From positions 1 through 9,804 of the forward strand of contig CAJXWI010000056.1 in assembly GCA_913062735.1 (NCBI GenBank): a stretch of DNA of 9,804 nt, given 5' to 3'. Origin of the DNA: an uncultured Arcobacter sp. (GTDB taxonomy: Bacteria > Campylobacterota > Campylobacteria > Campylobacterales > Arcobacteraceae). The notes under the pieces were generated by a model. That model saw nothing but the letters and a program-made list of their open reading frames with translations. It ran no database searches and was not told the origin of the DNA. Made by a program: the position numbers and the translations under genes. This document shows, one piece after another, positions 1-5,266 of this stretch (position 1 is the stretch's first letter; every line of letters begins with the position of its first letter).

Positions 1-1
1 G

Positions 2-655
2 GAAACAGCCGCCGCACTGGAAGAAATCACAGGAACTATTGTAAATAACACCGACAATATATCTCAAATGGCAAATTATTCTAATGAACTATCTTTATCA
101 ATTAAAACAGGGCAAAAACTTGCAAATACGACTGTAGAAGCTATGAATGAAATTAATGCGCAAACAAATGCTATTGCACAAGCTATCACAGTGATTGATC
201 AAATTTCTTTTCAAACCAATATTTTATCTCTTAACGCAGCAGTTGAAGCAGCAACAGCAGGAGAGGCGGGTAAAGGATTTGCAGTTGTTGCTCAAGAAGT
301 TAGAAATTTAGCTAGTAGAAGCGCAGATGCAGCTAGGGAAATTAAAGAATTGGTTGAGCATGCAACTTCTAAAACTGATGCGGGAAAACAAATTGCTGAT
401 AAAATGATTCTTGGATATAACGTCTTAAATGAGAATATTTCAAAATCCACTGAAATTATTAAAGACATTGAACTCTCTTCAAGTGAAGAGAAAACAAGTA
501 TAGAACAAATTAATAATGTGGTTAACCGCTTAGATCAACAAACACAAAACAATGCATCAGTAGCCTCAAAAACACACGAGATAGCAGAACATACCTCTGA
601 AATTGCAAAACAAATTTTAAGCGCAGTAAATCAAAAGAAGTTTAGAGATAATTAA
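2..655 (+). CDS. Methyl-accepting chemotaxis protein, C-terminal part (5' end outside window)
   Basis: This is the cytoplasmic signalling end of a chemoreceptor, which passes ligand or redox information to CheW and the CheA kinase. The open frame runs from base 2 without a start, so the sensor domain, membrane segments and HAMP lie upstream of the window; the Met codon at 68 is internal. About 217 residues are visible. An early stretch ([10 protein letters not shown]) resembles a glutamate/glutamine-rich methylation helix. The strongly conserved hairpin tip follows ([20 protein letters not shown], then [16 protein letters not shown]), and after it the returning coiled coil. The usual Arg of the EAARAGE tip motif is Thr here, which I recall seeing in Arcobacter receptors. 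The C-terminus ends KKFRDN, with no CheR/CheB-binding pentapeptide of the NWETF type. A strong terminator follows directly. Family assignment is certain; the stimulus cannot be told. Confidence 0.96.
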   Translation, partial: ETAAALEEITGTIVNNTDNISQMANYSNELSLSIKTGQKLANTTVEAMNEINAQTNAIAQAITVIDQISFQTNILSLNAAVEAATAGEAGKGFAVVAQEVRNLASRSADAAREIKELVEHATSKTDAGKQIADKMILGYNVLNENISKSTEIIKDIELSSSEEKTSIEQINNVVNRLDQQTQNNASVASKTHEIAEHTSEIAKQILSAVNQKKFRDN

Positions 656-668
656 ATATTTTCTTATT

Positions 669-703
669 AAATAAGTTAAAAGATTTCACTTTTAACTTAT
701 TTT
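669..703 (+). terminator. Rho-independent terminator after the chemoreceptor gene
   Basis: A perfect 14-bp inverted repeat (669-682 with 689-702) encloses a 6-base loop (ATTTCA). The right arm ends in TTT, giving a short U-run. It starts 14 bases after the chemoreceptor stop and separates that gene from the tRNA. The stem is AT-rich but long. Because the left arm begins AAA, it could also work weakly in the other direction. Confidence 0.85.
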
Positions 704-747
704 AAATTATTAATAAGCTCATCTTTGCTAAACTGTCAATCTTATTT

Positions 748-831
748 GCATCTGTGGCGGAACGGTAGACGCGCGGGCTTGAGGGGCTCGTTCTTAACGG
801 AGTGGAAGTTCAAATCTTCTCAGGTGCACCA
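748..831 (+). tRNA. tRNA-Leu (anticodon GAG)
   Basis: The whole cloverleaf can be folded by hand. The acceptor stem is 748-754 with 821-827 (one T-G pair), and the D stem is 757-759 with 770-772. The anticodon stem is 774-778 with 786-790, with loop TTGAGGG and anticodon GAG at 781-783. A class II variable arm (791-803) can form a short stem. The T stem is 804-808 with 816-820 and has loop TTCAAAT, the discriminator base is A828, and CCA is encoded at 829-831. Anticodon GAG reads leucine codons CUC and CUU, and the long variable arm is as expected for tRNA-Leu. I looked for a second copy of the tRNA 3' end elsewhere in the window, which would mark an integrated element, and saw none. Confidence 0.97.
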
Positions 832-949
832 AGACTATACTTCTAAATACAAAATTTCACTTTTATTTTAAATCTAAGTATATTTGCCATTCTTGTATTG
901 AAAATACTAAGAAAATATCAAAAATTTCATTAAATAATACTTATTCTTC

Positions 950-1260
950 TTGTTTAGAAGTACAAATAATACTCTCTTAAAAGCAAAAAAACAGCTATAT
1001 ATACTTTTCATTTTATAATTTCATGACAATTTTAGTATACATGAAACTAAGTGCATAAATATTCTTTCATAATCTCTTTTTTCCAATACGTGTAAAACAG
1101 ATAAGGAAGAACTGCCCTAAAATTATTTTTACAATTTACCCTTATTTATTAAGAAAAAGCCCCTTGGTGGAAGTTGCTTATGAATAGGTATATCCAAATT
1201 TACAATTAATTACTATGCCTTTAATCTCACATTTAATTAGAAGTTTTTAAGATAAAAAGA
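950..1260 (-). pseudogene. Decayed copy of the ArsR-GDCCVxC gene pair
   Basis: This otherwise empty stretch (832-1295) aligns by eye, on the same strand, with the intact cassette at 2091-2649. Bases 950-1133 match the small cysteine-rich gene nearly end to end. Shared blocks include TCTTTCATAATCTCTTTT and the TTGTTTAGA segment near the 3' end. The start codon has become GTA (1131-1133), still followed by codons for K-I-I-L. A one-base deletion and a later two-base deletion break the frame, several in-frame stops are present, and most cysteine codons are lost. Upstream on the minus strand (about 1150-1260), readable fragments resemble the end of an ArsR winged helix: K-G-I-V-I-N-C-K and Y-T-Y-S correspond to A-G-L-I-N-N-K and Y-Y-F in the intact regulator. 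The 5' half of the regulator is not recognisable. The cysteine-gene match is convincing; the regulator part is weaker. Bases 832-949 hold nothing I can identify. Confidence 0.75.
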
Positions 1261-1295
1261 GAAAGTATATGTTAGTATTTTTATAAGGATGGCAG

Positions 1296-2012
1296 ATGAA
1301 AAAAATTATTCTAATCGTATATTTCCTTCTCTTTCCCATATTGATTTTGGCTAGTGAAAAGTTACGTGTGGGTTTATTTCATATTGTTCCTTATGCTTAT
1401 GTAGAAGAAGGGAAACTTACTGGTATAAGCTATGATATCGTTCAAAGCCTAGAAAAAGAATTGAATATAAAACTCGAAGTTCAATTACTTCCTTACACAA
1501 GAATGTTACGCAATCTTGAATTGGGAAAAATTGATTTTAGTATTTTCTTTTTGTCTGATTACAGTGAAGGTTTTAGCGAAAAACTTCTTGCAATGTATGA
1601 TTTAGAAACAATTGTTCTTGGAAAAAAAGGCTTGAAGATCTCTAATAATGAAGATTTGTTAAACTTACAAATTGCAACACCCAGAGGGGTTAAGTATAAT
1701 GCTTATCTCTCAAAAAATAAACAGCTTAATATTATTCCAGTACCAGACTATAAAAATGCAATATTAATGTTGCAATATCATAATATCGATGCCATAATTG
1801 GCCCTAAGAAAATCATTACCTACCAGCTAAAACTTCTTGGTTTAAGCCTAGAGGATTTTTCAAAACCCTATGTACTTATAAAAAATACCGCATGGATTCA
1901 GTTTTCTAATAAATCTAAGAAAATGAAATACAAAGATTCTTTGAAAAATGCAGGAAAAAAGCTTTTGGAGACGAATAGAATTGATGAAATCATAAATAAG
2001 TATTATAAATAA
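1296..2012 (+). CDS. Periplasmic solute-binding protein, SBP_bac_3 type (orphan)
   Basis: This 238-residue protein resembles the type II periplasmic binding proteins of the SBP_bac_3 family, which commonly bind amino acids or similar small polar solutes for ABC importers. A signal peptide is clear: two lysines, a hydrophobic core, and a likely cut after ILA at residue 19. There is no lipobox cysteine, so the mature protein should be free in the periplasm. Family features include the first strand (KLRVGLF), the segment VPYAYVEEGKLTGISYDIV (32-50), PYTRMLRNLELGKIDFSI (66-83), and a second-lobe start IATPRGVKYNAY (126-137). The start is set by AAGGA at 1285-1289, six bases before ATG. No permease or ATPase is adjacent, so it may serve a distant transporter, or sense rather than import. 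The gene lies between the dead and live copies of the ArsR-GDCCVxC cassette, on the opposite strand. Ligand is unknown. Confidence 0.85.
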   Translation: MKKIILIVYFLLFPILILASEKLRVGLFHIVPYAYVEEGKLTGISYDIVQSLEKELNIKLEVQLLPYTRMLRNLELGKIDFSIFFLSDYSEGFSEKLLAMYDLETIVLGKKGLKISNNEDLLNLQIATPRGVKYNAYLSKNKQLNIIPVPDYKNAILMLQYHNIDAIIGPKKIITYQLKLLGLSLEDFSKPYVLIKNTAWIQFSNKSKKMKYKDSLKNAGKKLLETNRIDEIINKYYK

Positions 2013-2045
2013 AGTAACATATTAAGGAGAATATTAGAGGATCAA

Positions 2046-2096
2046 ATGATTCTAGAATACATAACCTTCATAATATTTCAAACACTAACATTATGA
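2046..2096 (+). other. Possible 16-codon ORF or truncated gene stub after the binding protein
   Basis: A GAGGA box at 2037-2041 precedes ATG 2046 by four bases, and the frame reads MILEYITFIIFQTLTL before TGA. The pattern M-x-L-E, hydrophobic run, L-T-L resembles the first residues of LysE/RhtB exporters, which continue TPGP, but here the frame stops first. It overlaps the 3' end of the gene on the other strand and a weak hairpin (2067-2074 with 2090-2097). It could be a gene stub, a true micro-peptide, or chance. Evidence is thin. Confidence 0.2.
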
Positions 2097-2291
2097 GAAG
2101 TCCCCTTGTTTAGAGGGACAAACAATACTTCCATAAGAGCAAAAAACGCAGCAATCTTTTTTTTGTGCTTTTATAATCTTGTGGCAATTTGTACATTCAT
2201 AAAAATAAGCACAGGAATCTTCTTTCATAATCTCTTTTTTTTCATACTTACAAAAGGGGCAAGTAAGAACGGATTCTAAAATAATTTTCAT
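2091..2291 (-). CDS. GDCCVxC-type small cysteine-rich protein
   Basis: This 66-residue protein matches my memory of the family annotated as GDCCVxC domain-containing (seleno)protein. The family has no established biochemical role, but members often sit near metal-resistance or ArsR/MerR-type regulators. Nine cysteines are visible: CPFC (11-14), C27, CTNC (33-36), the signature KDCCVFCSYG (45-54, Lys replacing the usual Gly) and C58. The paired CxxC motifs suggest a zinc-ribbon-like or thiol metal site. Some family members are reported to use selenocysteine; here the signature cysteine codons are TGC and no in-frame TGA is present, so this is an all-cysteine form. There is no signal peptide or membrane segment, so it is probably cytoplasmic. 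An AAGGA box lies just upstream. It follows the ArsR-type gene by 13 bases and is surely co-transcribed with it. A decayed copy lies at about 950-1133. Confidence 0.8.
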   Translation of the reverse strand: MKIILESVLTCPFCKYEKKEIMKEDSCAYFYECTNCHKIIKAQKKDCCVFCSYGSIVCPSKQGDFS

Positions 2292-2304
2292 AAATAATCC
2301 TTTT

Positions 2305-2649
2305 TTATAACAAGAGCATTTTTATTTGTTTAAGAAAAGAAGGTTTTATAAAATAGTATAAAATTAAGCTTTCTCTTTTATTGTTAATTAATCCTGCCTC
2401 TGTTAATTTTTTTAAATCTTTTGCAATTAAAGCTGCTTTTATATTTAAAATGTCGCTTAACAAAGTAAGTGATAGTTTTTTATGTTTTAACAGTAAATAA
2501 ATTATTTGCAATCTTCCTTCCTCACCTAGAAGTGAAAAAAGAACAGAAAGACTATGCAATGCATGCTTTTTTTGTTTCAAAGTATTTTTTGCATTTTGAA
2601 TTCTTTTTTCATCTTCTTTTATAGCTTTAGAAGAATTGTTATTTGGCAT
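2305..2649 (-). CDS. ArsR-family winged-helix regulator without cysteines
   Basis: This 114-residue protein has the ArsR/SmtB layout. A lysine-rich N-terminal extension (1-30) precedes the dimer and first helix (LFSLLGEEGRLQIIYLLLKH, 37-56), the helix-turn-helix (about 60-82) and the wing (EAGLINNKRESLILYYF, 84-100). These proteins are dimeric DNA-binding repressors that let go of DNA on metal binding or another cue. The stretch aligned with the classical ELCVCDL metal site reads KLSLTLLSDIL, and the whole protein lacks cysteine, so it cannot be a cysteine-type arsenic, mercury or cadmium sensor. Three histidines (29, 32, 56) are present. The start is supported by AAGGA at 2655-2659 (minus strand), five bases before ATG. 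It is the first gene of the pair with the GDCCVxC protein and probably controls that operon through the palindrome at 2675-2691. Confidence 0.82.
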   Translation of the reverse strand: MPNNNSSKAIKEDEKRIQNAKNTLKQKKHALHSLSVLFSLLGEEGRLQIIYLLLKHKKLSLTLLSDILNIKAALIAKDLKKLTEAGLINNKRESLILYYFIKPSFLKQIKMLLL

Positions 2650-2673
2650 AAGTATCCTTAATAAAGAAAAAGC

Positions 2674-2691
2674 ATATTAAATACTTTAATA
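2674..2691 (-). promoter_or_regulatory. Palindrome over the likely ArsR promoter (candidate operator)
   Basis: TATTAAATACTTTAATA at 2675-2691 is a perfect 7-3-7 inverted repeat, lying 26-42 bases before the regulator's ATG. On the minus strand its edge contains TAATAT (2679-2674), a plausible -10 element that would start RNA near 2667 and leave an 18-base leader holding the ribosome binding site. Binding of the regulator here would block its own promoter, the usual arrangement for ArsR proteins. In DNA this AT-rich, short palindromes also arise by chance. Confidence 0.45.
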
Positions 2692-2819
2692 CAGCAGGGC
2701 TTAAAATTCTCTTCTTCTAAAATGTACTTTGAATAATAAAGTGTTTTTTATCTTCAAGCTATAATCTTTCATATTGTAATCTTTTTTAAACAATTTTTAT
2801 CTTTTTGTTACTATACCCT

Positions 2820-3131
2820 ATGAATAAATCAAGCCAAAAATTAGAACAAATATCAAGGCAATGTGATAGCCATATAAGTTTCTATAAATACAATTCACAA
2901 AATACAATAAACGATAAATATAAAAAAGGGCGTGTTGATGCAAGTCTTTGGTTAAATGAAATGATTTATTTTTTTTTAAACAAAGAAAAAAACTTTTTAC
3001 ATGACTTTGATGAAGAAATAAAACGGCAAAAAACAAAAGTAAACAAGGTCAAAAATCCCAATTACAAACAGGGCTTAATTGACGAATTAAGTATAATACA
3101 GGAGTTGATACATGATAGAGATTTTAACTAG
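2820..3131 (+). CDS. Small hypothetical protein, 103 residues
   Basis: I do not recognise this protein. From ATG 2820 it gives 103 residues with no signal peptide or membrane helix. It is rich in Lys, Asn, Gln and Asp; the middle reads YKKGRVDASLWLNEMIYFFLNKE, followed by a charged, probably helical half (FDEEIKRQKTKVNKVK) and a C-terminal acidic helix (LIDELSIIQELIHD). A cytoplasmic helical protein or adaptor is likely. The frame also allows a TTG start at 2805, but ATG 2820 is the better choice. Neither has a Shine-Dalgarno sequence. An extended -10 element (TGTTACTAT, 2806-2814) would start RNA at about 2821, within a base of the ATG, so the mRNA may be leaderless. Its 3' end overlaps the next miniprotein gene by 20 bases, which suggests joint translation. 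Confidence 0.7.
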   Translation: MNKSSQKLEQISRQCDSHISFYKYNSQNTINDKYKKGRVDASLWLNEMIYFFLNKEKNFLHDFDEEIKRQKTKVNKVKNPNYKQGLIDELSIIQELIHDRDFN

Positions 3132-3231
3132 TAGTATTTTTATATTTATTGTAATATTTTATATAATAAACAAAAAAAAAGATAAAACCAAACTGCCTTT
3201 TGCATTTAGAAAAGAAATATCAAAAACCTAA
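3112..3231 (+). CDS. Single-span membrane miniprotein, 39 residues
   Basis: This short reading frame starts at ATG 3112 inside the end of the preceding gene. A good AGGAG box at 3100-3104 lies seven bases before the start. The product begins MIEILTSS, has a hydrophobic span IFIFIVIFYII (about 9-19), and ends in a basic tail (NKKKDKTKLPF, then AFRKEISKT). By the positive-inside rule the tail should face the cytoplasm. The 20-base overlap and the well-placed ribosome binding site suggest translational coupling with the 103-residue protein, so the two may act together, for example as a membrane tether. I know no family for it. It is below the length cut-off of many gene callers. Confidence 0.6.
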   Translation: MIEILTSSIFIFIVIFYIINKKKDKTKLPFAFRKEISKT

Positions 3232-3274
3232 TTTCTTACTTTTTTATATGTTATTATAATAAAAAGGAGTAATT

Positions 3275-3709
3275 ATGAACTTAAGGCCTTTTCATTTAGC
3301 AATTCAAGTAAGAGATATAAAAGAAGCGAAAGCTTTTTATGGAGATAAACTTGGTTTTGAACAAGGAAGAAGTGCTGAAGTATGGGTTGATTATAATATG
3401 TTTGGACACCAATTAGTAGTGCATCTTAACCCTGCTTTAGGCAAAAATGGAAAAGTATCAAGCATTTGTAATGGAGTAGATGGGAAAGGTGTTCCTGTTC
3501 CTCACTTTGGAGTTATTATGGACTTTGATGAATGGAAAACTTTTTCAAAAAAGATGAAAGAAAAAATAGATACGTTTATAATAGAGCCCTATATTCGTTT
3601 TGAAGGTTTAGCAGGAGAGCAAGGTACCATGTTTTTTTGTGATCCAAGTGGAAATGCCTTAGAATTTAAAGGCTTTAGAGACATAGAAAAAGAATTATTT
3701 GCTACTTAA
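3275..3709 (+). CDS. VOC (glyoxalase/dioxygenase) superfamily protein
   Basis: This 144-residue protein has two paired beta-alpha-beta-beta-beta modules of the vicinal oxygen chelate fold, which binds a divalent metal and handles oxygen-bearing substrates (glyoxalase I, extradiol dioxygenases, fosfomycin and bleomycin resistance proteins). The first module opens RPFHLAIQVRDIKEAKAFYG (4-23) with the expected metal ligand H7. The second opens VPVPHFGVIMDF (73-84) with H77. E130 in DPSGNALEFKGF (123-134) supplies the last ligand, so the active site looks complete. It resembles a subgroup I recall from Proteobacteria with WxDY/F, GHQ and PHFGV segments and no known substrate. AAGGAG at 3264-3269, five bases before ATG, fixes the start. 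It stands alone, convergent with the polymerase gene and sharing a terminator region with it. The family is certain; the reaction is not. Confidence 0.9.
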   Translation: MNLRPFHLAIQVRDIKEAKAFYGDKLGFEQGRSAEVWVDYNMFGHQLVVHLNPALGKNGKVSSICNGVDGKGVPVPHFGVIMDFDEWKTFSKKMKEKIDTFIIEPYIRFEGLAGEQGTMFFCDPSGNALEFKGFRDIEKELFAT

Positions 3710-3710
3710 G

Positions 3711-3744
3711 AGTTAAAAAAAGGCTCTTTTAACTGGGGCCTTTT
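3711..3744. terminator. Bidirectional terminator between convergent genes
   Basis: Two overlapping hairpins can form. One pairs 3711-3718 (AGTTAAAA) with 3727-3734. The other pairs 3718-3724 (AAAAGGC) with 3738-3744 (GCCTTTT). Read on the minus strand, the second is followed by further Ts, giving GCCTTTTTTT, a good terminator for the polymerase gene, whose stop codon (3743-3745) lies at its base. On the plus strand it ends GCCTTTTAAA and can stop the VOC gene. Confidence 0.75.
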
Positions 3745-5017
3745 AAATATCTTTATATAACTCTTTGGCTGTTTTAATAATATCAATGCCATATTTATCT
3801 CGTAATATATTCAAATGTGAGTTGAGTTTTTTGATTTTTAAATCACTTTCATATTCGAAAATATTAAAAGTATCCATTCTCTGCTCAATAAAATTACTCA
3901 CGGTTACATTAAGTTGTACTACATAATGTGTAGGGTGATTGTCTTGTTCCTCAAACATCTTTAATACTGTTTCTTTTAAAAGTGATTCGGAAAACATTCT
4001 ATTGTTTGTAGAGGTAGCTTTTGCACTCAAATTAAATTCATATTTGATTTTTAAATAAAAAGTTTGGGGATTTACATTCTTTTTGTAAACCAAAAACGCT
4101 AGGTATCTGCATAAAATCACCACTCTTCTTTTAAGTTCATCACGTTTTAAAATTGGATCAAAAGTACGTCCAATTCCTATTGATTTAGAAGGTCCTCTTT
4201 TCTCCAAAGAAAAATCATCAATACCAAGAATTCTATTATAAAGTTGAATACCTGGTTTTTTCCAAGAATAAAACAACTCTTTTCGCTCTCGTACTTGTCC
4301 TAATTTAGAAATACCGTAAGCTTTTAGTTTTTCTTGATATGCTTTTCCTATGCCAGTAAAATGAGCAATTGGCATATCTTTAATAAAATTAAAAGAGTCT
4401 TCTTCTTTTACAAGTTTAATTCCTATTGGTTTTGCATAATTTGTTGCTACTTTGGATAAATATTTAGATTTAGCAAGTCCTATTGAAATAGGTAAATTAA
4501 ACAAACGCAAAATCTCATTTTGTATGTATTTCGCAAAGTCATACACATCTTTATCATCAATAAAACCAGATAAATTTACAAAAAACTCATCAATTGAAAA
4601 CTGCTCAACTTCTGGCGTTGCTTGTTCTAAAAAAGAAAGAAGCTTATAGGAGAGTTCATGATACAAAGGATAATCAGGACTTATCATATGAAGGTGGGGA
4701 CACAAAGACAAGGCTTCATTTACACTCATTGCTGTTTTAACACCACATGCTCTTGCTTCATAAGAAGAAGTAGTAATAATTCCTCGTATTCGTCCATCTT
4801 CATCTACAAAATATTTTTTTGGATTTTCTTCTTGTTTACTTAAAATCGAAGAAACAAAAGCACCAGAGTTTTCAGAGACATATCTTTTTTGCTTACTTTT
4901 ATTAAAAATATTTAAATTACTTCGTCCACCAACTGCTACTGGAATATTGAGTAAACTTTTATCAATACTTCTGTGGGCAGATACAAAAAAACAGTCTAAA
5001 TCCAAGTGCATAATCAT
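3743..5017 (-). CDS. dinB: Y-family DNA polymerase (Pol IV/DinB-like, UmuC superfamily)
   Basis: This is a low-fidelity translesion polymerase that copies damaged or distorted DNA. The palm begins MIMHLDLDCFFVSAHR: D6 is the first metal ligand and F11 is the expected steric gate. The second acidic pair is D143-E144 in FSIDEFFVNL. The finger motif SSYEARACGVKTAM (84-97), the thumb helix-hairpin-helix (HFTGIGKAYQEKLKAYGI, 219-236) and a little-finger domain (about 270-400) follow. Between VGG (29-31) and RGIITTSSYEAR there are some 45 residues rich in Lys, Asn and Ser that E. coli Pol IV lacks; I recall similar insertions in Campylobacterota homologues. No clear clamp-binding QxxLF motif is seen at the C-terminus. 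There is no Shine-Dalgarno sequence; TATAAT lies so that RNA would start at the A of ATG 5017. M3 is an alternative start. No LexA site is evident. Confidence 0.93.
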   Translation of the reverse strand: MIMHLDLDCFFVSAHRSIDKSLLNIPVAVGGRSNLNIFNKSKQKRYVSENSGAFVSSILSKQEENPKKYFVDEDGRIRGIITTSSYEARACGVKTAMSVNEALSLCPHLHMISPDYPLYHELSYKLLSFLEQATPEVEQFSIDEFFVNLSGFIDDKDVYDFAKYIQNEILRLFNLPISIGLAKSKYLSKVATNYAKPIGIKLVKEEDSFNFIKDMPIAHFTGIGKAYQEKLKAYGISKLGQVRERKELFYSWKKPGIQLYNRILGIDDFSLEKRGPSKSIGIGRTFDPILKRDELKRRVVILCRYLAFLVYKKNVNPQTFYLKIKYEFNLSAKATSTNNRMFSESLLKETVLKMFEEQDNHPTHYVVQLNVTVSNFIEQRMDTFNIFEYESDLKIKKLNSHLNILRDKYGIDIIKTAKELYKDI

Positions 5018-5029
5018 AAAAACATTATA
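5018..5029 (-). promoter_or_regulatory. -10 element giving a leaderless polymerase transcript
   Basis: On the minus strand TATAAT (5029-5024) is followed by six bases (GTTTTT) and then the ATG at 5017. With standard spacing the first transcribed base is the A of the start codon. A T-rich tract lies upstream and no good -35 is seen, as is common for sigma-70 promoters in Campylobacterota. The lack of any ribosome binding site agrees with a leaderless message. Confidence 0.55.
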
Positions 5030-5065
5030 ACTTATTTAAAAAAAATTAAAGATAATATTACATTT

Positions 5066-5074
5066 TGTTATAAT
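5066..5074 (+). promoter_or_regulatory. Extended -10 promoter for the zinc-ribbon miniprotein gene
   Basis: TGTTATAAT at 5066-5074 is a perfect extended -10 element. RNA would start near 5081, leaving a leader of about 31 bases that contains the AAGGA box at 5098-5102. It faces away from the polymerase promoter 37 bases to the left. Confidence 0.55.
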
Positions 5075-5111
5075 TTGATATTATTAAAAATCAATAAAAG
5101 GATAGAGTATA

Positions 5112-5264
5112 GTGAAGTGTAGAAATTGCAAACGTGAAGTAGTAAAAAAAATAAAACGTTGCCCTTATTGTGGCATTATGAATCCAACAGTTAGTTTAAA
5201 AGATATTTTTCTAGGTATTGCTTTTGTTTTATTTGTTGCTGGAATTTATACATACTTTCAATAA
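5112..5264 (+). CDS. Zinc-ribbon membrane-anchored miniprotein, 50 residues
   Basis: This short gene starts with GTG at 5112, supported by AAGGA at 5098-5102 (nine bases away) and an upstream extended -10 promoter. The first half has two CxxC pairs (CRNC 3-6 and CPYC 17-20, ten residues apart), the pattern of a small zinc ribbon. After a short linker (NPTVSLKD) comes one hydrophobic span (IFLGIAFVLFVAGIYTYF, 32-49) ending at the C-terminus. The basic ribbon (R4, K8, R9, K13-K16) should therefore sit in the cytoplasm, tail-anchored in the inner membrane. Such zinc-ribbon plus helix proteins are common but mostly uncharacterised. It stops two bases before the stop codon of the convergent rhomboid protease gene. 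No partner can be named. Confidence 0.7.
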   Translation: MKCRNCKREVVKKIKRCPYCGIMNPTVSLKDIFLGIAFVLFVAGIYTYFQ

Positions 5265-5266
5265 AA

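Noticed and set aside
683..876. Similar T-rich strings near 683-707 and 853-876 (both contain ATTTCACTTTTA) as a repeat around the tRNA
   Set aside because: The shared run is short and AT-rich, and the second copy has no matching left arm to form a hairpin, so chance is enough.
748..1295. tRNA-Leu 3' end as the attachment site of an integrated element covering the following region
   Set aside because: No second copy of the tRNA 3' end, no integrase and no phage or plasmid gene is visible in the window.
2805..2819. TTG at 2805 as the start of the 103-residue protein
   Set aside because: There is no ribosome binding site, and the candidate -10 element overlaps these codons; ATG 2820 fits better.
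2818..3036. Minus-strand open frame of 72 codons opposite the small unknown gene
   Set aside because: It has no ribosome binding site, and its Phe/Leu/Tyr/His-rich product is what the complement of a Lys/Asn-rich gene yields.
3251..3260. TATAAT at 3255-3260 as the promoter of the VOC gene
   Set aside because: Standard spacing would start RNA inside the AAGGAG ribosome site, so it is probably coincidental in this AT-rich stretch; transcription from upstream is as likely.
4452..4843. Plus-strand open frames inside the polymerase gene
   Set aside because: They are antisense to conserved catalytic motifs and have no translation signals.
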